From UBA6168 sp964508135 (GTDB taxonomy: Bacteria; Bacteroidota; Bacteroidia; Chitinophagales; Saprospiraceae), in NCBI GenBank assembly GCA_964508135.1, contig CAZDSU010000007.1, positions 1 to 64,000 on the forward strand: DNA of 64,000 nt, written 5' to 3'. The translations under genes were made by a program, and so were the position numbers. Shown one piece after another: positions 59,507 to 64,000 of the stretch. The notes under the pieces are model-generated. The model had not been told where the DNA came from and ran no database searches. It was given only the letters and a program-made list of their open reading frames with translations. The stretch's first letter is position 1; each line of letters starts with the position of its first letter.

Positions 59507-61645
59507 ATGTCCGATTTCAACCACCTTTCACAATTCCAAGAAGCCGACCGTGCCGACATCATCGAGCTTGGCCAGCGGGCAGCCGCCTTCCGCAGCGGCG
59601 AAGAAGACCCGGAACGCTTCCGCCACTTCCGCCTCGCGAGGGGCGTGTACGGCCAGCGCCAGCTCGACGTGCAGATGTTCCGCACCAAAATCCCTTACGG
59701 GAAATTGACCGCCGACCAATTGGCCGTGCTTGCCGACCTCGCCGACCGCTACGCCAACGGCAAGCTCCACCTGACTACCCGCCAAAACGTGCAGCTACAC
59801 TACGTCAAACTCGAAGATTCCATCAAAATCTGGGAGGGCCTCGCCGCCAGCGGCATGACCGGGCGGGAAGCCTGCGGCAACACCGTCCGCAACATTACCG
59901 GCTCGGCCAAGGCGGGCATTGACCCGCACGAGCCGTTCGATGTGTCGCCATATGTGCAGGCCATGTTCGAGTACTTCCTCCGCAATCCCATTTGCCAGGA
60001 CATGGGGCGCAAAATCAAGACCGCATTTTCATCCAGCGAACAAGATTCGGCGTTCACGTACATCCATGATTTTGGGTTCATCCCACGTGTGCAAGTAATT
60101 GATGGACAGGAGGTTAGGGGTTTCATGGTGCTCGTGGCGGGTGGCCTTGGTGCTCAAGCAATACCTGCCCAACTAGCCTTCGAGTTTTTGCCAGCCGACC
60201 AAATCATCCCCTTCAAGGAAGCTGCGCTTCGGGTCTTCGACCGCTACGGCGAACGGGAGAAACGCATGAAGGCGAGGCTCAAGTTTTTGGTGCAAAAAAT
60301 CGGGTTGGCCGCCTTCCTCGAACTGGTGGAAAACGAAAGAAAAGCCAACAAATTCCAAAGCTTCCCCATTGATGAGACGCAAGTGTCGCAAGTGGTATTG
60401 CCCAATGAATTTTATCAGTACGAAGCAACCGTTTCAGACCCAAGCAAATACGACAACTGGCTAAAAACCAATGTGTTCGAACAAAAACAGCCCGGCTTTT
60501 TTGGGGTAAACCTCAAGGTGCGCCTCGGCAACCTAACCGCTGATGATGCTCGCCAGCTATCAGGTTTGGTGAAAAAATTCGCTGCCGACGATGTGCGGAT
60601 TACCATGAACCAAGGGCTGCTGCTGCGCTTCGTCCAAGCTGCTGCGCTACCGCACCTGTTCAACGGCCTCGAAGCCCTCGGCCTCGCCGACCCCGGCTTC
60701 GACTCCACCGCCGACATTACTGCCTGCCCAGGTACCGACACCTGCGCCCTCGGCGTCACGAGCAGTACCGGCCTCGCCCGCCAGCTCGAAAACGTGGTTC
60801 GGGACGAGTACCCGCATTTGCTCGAAGAAACCAATTTGAAGATAAAAATCAGCGGCTGCATGAACTCCTGCGGGCAGCACATGGCCGCCAGCATCGGCTT
60901 CCACGGCAGTTCGCTCAAGCGTGAAAACCTCGTCGTGCCAGCCATGCAGGTCGTGCTTGGCGGCGGTGTTGACCCCGATGGCACGGGGCAGTTGGCCGAA
61001 AAAATCATCAAGCTGCCCACTCGTCGCATACCTGCTGCAGTCCGAGTCTTGCTTGATGACTACGAGCAACATGCTGACAATCAGTATTTTAACCAATATT
61101 TTAGACAAAAGGGCGACCGTTATTTCTACGACCTTTTAAAGCCATTGGCAGACCTCACTGGCCTCCAAGACTCGGAGGTTTTTGATTGGGAACAGTCGCA
61201 GGAGTATGTGCAATCCATTGGGGTTGGGGAGTGCGCTGGTGTCGCCTTCGACGTGGTCGGGGCTATCATCGGCGATGCGCAAAAGAAGCTTCGCTCGGCG
61301 GAAGATTACTTGTCCAAATCGGCGTTTGCTGAGACAATTTATAGCGCCTACACGGCTTTCGTTATCGGTGCAAAAGCGGCGCTGTTGGCCCGTGATGTGC
61401 GCTGCAACACCCATTTCGGCATCCTCGAAGACTTCCAAATGCACTACGTGGCCACGGGCGATTTTTCCCTTGGAAATGGTGATGTGGATTTCGTGGAGCA
61501 GGTGCTGAAAGTGAACCTACACGAGCCAAGGGCCGATTTTGCCCAAAATTACCTCGTTCAGGCAGCCGGATTTTTGAAAAAAATCATCCACTTGCGGGAG
61601 TCGCAACTGGCTGATAAACAGGTAGTTGAGAACTATCGTGCCTAA
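59507..61645 (+). CDS. Siroheme sulfite (nitrite) reductase with C-terminal helical extension
   Basis: 712 residues. Two ferredoxin-like half-domains with siroheme-contact motifs (RGVYGQRQ, TTRQNVQLHYV) and the four [4Fe-4S] cysteines: Cys 407 and 413 in TACPGTDTCALG, Cys 451 and 455 in ISGCMNSCGQH. It reduces sulfite to sulfide with electrons from ferredoxin or a similar donor; nitrite reductases share the fold, but siroheme and cysH neighbours favour sulfite. The last ~130 residues (EDYLSKSAFAETIYSAYTAF, VIGAKAALLARDVRCNTHFG) are an all-helical extension resembling a HEPN domain. First structural gene after the tandem attenuator. Confidence 0.93.
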   Translation: MSDFNHLSQFQEADRADIIELGQRAAAFRSGEEDPERFRHFRLARGVYGQRQLDVQMFRTKIPYGKLTADQLAVLADLADRYANGKLHLTTRQNVQLHYVKLEDSIKIWEGLAASGMTGREACGNTVRNITGSAKAGIDPHEPFDVSPYVQAMFEYFLRNPICQDMGRKIKTAFSSSEQDSAFTYIHDFGFIPRVQVIDGQEVRGFMVLVAGGLGAQAIPAQLAFEFLPADQIIPFKEAALRVFDRYGEREKRMKARLKFLVQKIGLAAFLELVENERKANKFQSFPIDETQVSQVVLPNEFYQYEATVSDPSKYDNWLKTNVFEQKQPGFFGVNLKVRLGNLTADDARQLSGLVKKFAADDVRITMNQGLLLRFVQAAALPHLFNGLEALGLADPGFDSTADITACPGTDTCALGVTSSTGLARQLENVVRDEYPHLLEETNLKIKISGCMNSCGQHMAASIGFHGSSLKRENLVVPAMQVVLGGGVDPDGTGQLAEKIIKLPTRRIPAAVRVLLDDYEQHADNQYFNQYFRQKGDRYFYDLLKPLADLTGLQDSEVFDWEQSQEYVQSIGVGECAGVAFDVVGAIIGDAQKKLRSAEDYLSKSAFAETIYSAYTAFVIGAKAALLARDVRCNTHFGILEDFQMHYVATGDFSLGNGDVDFVEQVLKVNLHEPRADFAQNYLVQAAGFLKKIIHLRESQLADKQVVENYRA

Positions 61646-61664
61646 TCCATCAAACAATCCCTTC

Positions 61665-62543
61665 ATGAAAAATATACCGAAAATAACACTTGTTGGCGCT
61701 GGCCCCGGCGACCCGGAACTCATCACCTTGAAGGGCATCCGTGCCCTTCGGCAAGCCGACGTGGTGCTGTACGACGCCCTCGCCAGCAACGAACTGCTCG
61801 ATTTTGCGCCAGCAGAATCCCTCAAAATCTTTGTGGGAAAACGGGCGGGCAAGCACTCGCTCCGACAAGAGGAAATCAACGAACTGCTGGTGCAAAGCGC
61901 CCTGAAATACGGTCATGCCGTGCGGCTCAAGGGCGGCGACCCCTTCGTGTTTGGCCGTGGCTATGAGGAGATGGAATATGCCCGCAACTTTGGAATCGAG
62001 GTGGCAGTAGTGCCGGGCATCACGAGTGCCGTGGCCGTGCCCGCCTTGCAGGGCGTACCGCTCACGCACCGGGGCGTCAGCGAGAGCTTTTGGGTGCTGA
62101 CGGGGACCACGAAGGACGAGCAACTCAGCGACGACCTGCGCCTCGCCGCCCAATCTTCTGCCACATTAGTGATTTTGATGGGGGTGCAGAAACTGCGACA
62201 AATCGCCGAAGTGCTTGCTGAGGCAGGCAAGTCCGACCTGCCAGCGATGGTCGTCCAACACGGAACCACTCCGCTTGAGCGCTCGGTCGTCGGCACGGTG
62301 GCCACCATCGCCGACCTCGCTGAACAGGAGGGCATTGGAACGCCGGGCATCATCGTCATCGGCGAGGTGGTGGGGCTGCACGAGGCTTCCCAACTGGCCG
62401 GAATAACAGTTCAGCGTGACCTCACCCCCAACCCCTCTCCTGCGAGGAGAGGGGAGTTTGGGGCCAGCTTAATTCAAAAAACCTTGGAGTCAAGAGAGGC
62501 ACTACCCCTCTCCTCGCAGGAGAGGGGCAGGGGTGAGGTTTAA
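61665..62543 (+). CDS. cobA: Uroporphyrinogen-III C-methyltransferase
   Basis: 292 residues from the ATG at 61665 (MKNIPKITLVGAGPGDPELI). It methylates uroporphyrinogen III twice with SAM to make precorrin-2, the siroheme precursor needed by the sulfite reductase encoded before it. SAM-site motifs GAGPGDPELITLKG and VRLKGGDPFVFGRG, plus VVPGITSAVAVPALQGVPLT, are all present. The catalytic domain ends near residue 250. The last ~42 residues (LTPNPSPARRGEFGA and following) come from a palindromic repeat that has extended the frame. 19 bp after the reductase stop. Confidence 0.95.
   Translation: MKNIPKITLVGAGPGDPELITLKGIRALRQADVVLYDALASNELLDFAPAESLKIFVGKRAGKHSLRQEEINELLVQSALKYGHAVRLKGGDPFVFGRGYEEMEYARNFGIEVAVVPGITSAVAVPALQGVPLTHRGVSESFWVLTGTTKDEQLSDDLRLAAQSSATLVILMGVQKLRQIAEVLAEAGKSDLPAMVVQHGTTPLERSVVGTVATIADLAEQEGIGTPGIIVIGEVVGLHEASQLAGITVQRDLTPNPSPARRGEFGASLIQKTLESREALPLSSQERGRGEV
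62420..62538. repeat. Palindromic repeat forming the 3' end of cobA
   Basis: Left arm CCTCACCCCCAACCCCTCTC... (62420-62454) is complementary to the right arm 62505-62538; each arm also folds on itself (CCTCTCCTGCGAGGAGAGG). In frame it encodes LTPNPSPARRG. NPSP-x-RG peptides of this kind are a known palindromic repeat in Bacteroidota. Confidence 0.8.
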
Positions 62544-62599
62544 TCACGCAATCCCAAAGTGATAACAATCCAACAATTTAACAATCCAACAATTTTATA

Positions 62600-63202
62600 A
62601 TGACAACTCAATCTACATCCAATCCATTGTACCCAGTTTTTTTGAAGCTGCACGAACTTGACCTGCTGATTGTGGGCGCAGGCGAGGTGGCGCACGAAAA
62701 ACTTTTTTTCTTGCTGAAAAGTAGCCCAGATGCCAATGTGACGATCGTGTCACCTTGGGTTTCTCCCAAGATTTTCGAGCTGCTGCGGGCGCACCCCGGT
62801 CACCGGGTCACGTTCCGGCCGCGGGACTTTGAGTCAACGGATGTCGTTGGCTTTCAAATGGTTATCGCTGCCACGGCGAACCGGGAGTTGAACGAGCAGG
62901 TGCGGGATTCCGCCAAATCGTGGGGCGCTTTGGTGAACGTGGCGGACACGCCCGACCTATGCGATTTCTACCTCGGCGGTGTGGTAACGAAGGGCGATTT
63001 GAAAATTGCAATTTCCACGAACGGGAAATCTCCTACATTTGCGAAGCGCCTCCGGCAAATTTTGGAGGAGGCCCTGCCAGATTCTACGCCCAACCTTTTA
63101 AAAAATCTTCATTCGCTAAGGACAAGGCTGACCGGCGATTTCCAACAAAAAGTGGATCGCCTAAACGACCTGACCGCCTCGCTGGTGGAACAGAAAAATT
63201 GA
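62600..63202 (+). CDS. Precorrin-2 dehydrogenase/sirohydrochlorin ferrochelatase
   Basis: 200 residues. The NAD-binding motif IVGAGEVAHEKLFFLL, MVIAATANRELN, ALVNVADTPDLCDF and the AISTNGKSPTFAKRLRQ segment are characteristic of the Met8/CysG N-terminal family. This enzyme oxidises precorrin-2 and inserts iron to give siroheme. It continues the pathway from cobA (56 bp upstream) and serves the sulfite reductase. Ile-Ser-Thr-Asn-Gly-Lys-Ser-Pro is the usual conserved loop. It is full length compared with the ~200-residue family. Confidence 0.95.
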   Translation: MTTQSTSNPLYPVFLKLHELDLLIVGAGEVAHEKLFFLLKSSPDANVTIVSPWVSPKIFELLRAHPGHRVTFRPRDFESTDVVGFQMVIAATANRELNEQVRDSAKSWGALVNVADTPDLCDFYLGGVVTKGDLKIAISTNGKSPTFAKRLRQILEEALPDSTPNLLKNLHSLRTRLTGDFQQKVDRLNDLTASLVEQKN

Positions 63203-63311
63203 TTTTGCCCGAATGGTCGGGGCGGTCATTTTTCAAAACAGTTTTTGTCAAAATGCACCTGCCAAGGCCGAACGGGCCATTTTCAAACATTCATCAATTC
63301 ACAAAAACGTT

Positions 63312-64000
63312 ATGGCTTTGGTTTCAGAGAATTTGCAAACAGGCCAGCCTGCCAACACCGCTGTATGGCAAGACCTCAGCGTGGAGCTGCTCAACGATAT
63401 TTTTACGCCGCTCCCGTACCATCAGCGGCTGCGGCTGCTTTACAAATATTTTAGGGAGGAAGACGTGCTGCTAACCTCGTCGTTTGGCGCCAATTCAGCC
63501 TTTTTGCTCTACTGGGTGAACGAGGTGCGCCCCTCGCAACGGGTTCATTTCATTGACACAACCTACCACTTTCCGGAGACATTGGCGTACAAGGAGCAGC
63601 TCACGGCGCTGTTCGACTTGAACGTGGTGGATGTGCTGCCGGAGGCTGAAGAAAACGCCCTGACCCGAGAGGAGGAGTGGTGGAAAGAACACCCCAGGAT
63701 GTGTTGCAGCATTAATAAAGTGGTGCCAATGGAGCCGGTGAAGGCGGCCCACAAGGTCTGGATTTCTGGACTGATGTCGTTCCAGACGGAGTTTCGGTCA
63801 CACCTGCGGGTGTTCGAGCGGCAGGGCGACATCCTGAAATTCCACCCGCTGATTGACCTTGACGAGGGGGAGTTGCTCTACCATTTTTCGCTGCACAACC
63901 TGCCACAGCACCCGCTGGAAGCACATGGCTACAGCTCCATCGGCTGCAAACATTGCACACAAAAAGGCGAGGGTAGGGAAGGAAGGTGGAAGGGCCAAAG
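63312..64000 (+). CDS. cysH: Phosphoadenylyl/adenylyl-sulfate reductase, cut by window end
   Basis: 229 complete codons are visible from the ATG at 63312 (MALVSENLQT) and the frame runs off the window. Motifs: LLTSSFGANSAFLLYWV in the nucleotide-binding half, VHFIDTTYHFPETL, MCCSINKVVPM with a Cys-Cys pair, and GYSSIGCKHCTQKGEGREGR with a CxxC. The CC/CxxC pattern marks the [4Fe-4S] type that usually reduces adenylyl-sulfate (APS) to sulfite. It completes the chain APS to sulfite to sulfide in this operon. 109 bp after the siroheme gene; only a few codons should be missing. Confidence 0.93.
   Translation, partial: MALVSENLQTGQPANTAVWQDLSVELLNDIFTPLPYHQRLRLLYKYFREEDVLLTSSFGANSAFLLYWVNEVRPSQRVHFIDTTYHFPETLAYKEQLTALFDLNVVDVLPEAEENALTREEEWWKEHPRMCCSINKVVPMEPVKAAHKVWISGLMSFQTEFRSHLRVFERQGDILKFHPLIDLDEGELLYHFSLHNLPQHPLEAHGYSSIGCKHCTQKGEGREGRWKGQ

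Noticed and set aside
59386..59922. 178-codon frame overlapping the sulfite reductase start
   Set aside because: It runs out of frame through attenuator hairpin 2 and the reductase coding region, giving an Arg/Pro-rich product typical of a shadow frame.
1..64000. tRNA or rRNA genes
   Set aside because: I looked in the intergenic gaps for tRNA-like cloverleaf arms and rRNA-like conserved blocks and found none that I could support.

Overview
The window looks like part of a Bacteroidota chromosome, probably from the Saprospiria/Lewinella-Haliscomenobacter side, though that placement is inference. The evidence is a secreted M28 peptidase with a type A type-IX-secretion sorting tail, a giant SprB-repeat protein with a type B (gliding-motility) C-terminal domain, several exact TAnnTTTG -7 promoter elements, many secreted TPR proteins and near-neutral GC content. 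It is a scaffold: 100 Ns lie at 35010-35109.

Region 1 (1-38.9 kb) is a very dense collection of caspase-fold peptidases, and from 5.1 to 38.9 kb every gene lies on the minus strand. It holds a truncated caspase-domain gene at the left edge, a plus-strand caspase-TPR gene, a two-gene caspase-TPR run (10.9-13.6 and 8.7-10.9 kb), a five-gene caspase-TPR operon (34.8 to 22.5 kb, 11-68 bp spacers), a type I metacaspase-like protein (36.9-38.9 kb) and a TPR-CHAT protein (17.6-20.9 kb). That makes ten caspase-fold genes plus one CHAT gene. All complete members start with a probable signal peptide, so they should act outside the cytoplasm. Seven of the eight caspase-TPR paralogs keep the His/Cys pair. 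The first gene of the five-gene operon has lost both residues. All eight carry an EF-hand-like calcium loop at the end of the caspase domain. Between them lie a two-TM TPR adenylate cyclase, a FecR-like secreted protein, four tandem small Cys-containing secreted proteins, an amidohydrolase and an M48-like metallopeptidase.

Region 2 (39-58.9 kb) holds an ECF sigma factor followed by a protein that looks like an anti-sigma factor fused to a beta-barrel, a second beta-barrel protein, a glycosyltransferase, a lysine-rich histone-H1-like protein, a MazF/PemK-type toxin-antitoxin pair, a P-loop kinase-like protein, an M14 carboxypeptidase, two lipoproteins, a beta-helix protein, the giant SprB-repeat protein, an M28 peptidase and a CvpA-like protein.

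Region 3 (59-64 kb) is an assimilatory sulfate-reduction/siroheme operon: sulfite reductase, cobA, precorrin-2 dehydrogenase/ferrochelatase and cysH (cut by the window end). Ahead of it are a well-formed promoter and two consecutive unannotated leader ORFs. Each has six consecutive cysteine codons and each is followed by a strong terminator hairpin. I read this as a tandem cysteine-responsive attenuator.

Across the window there are seven copies of a roughly 90-170 bp MITE-like palindromic element, several 8-bp tandem repeats with inverted arms, 7-bp tandem repeats inside two caspase genes, and two palindromic repeats inserted into coding sequence.
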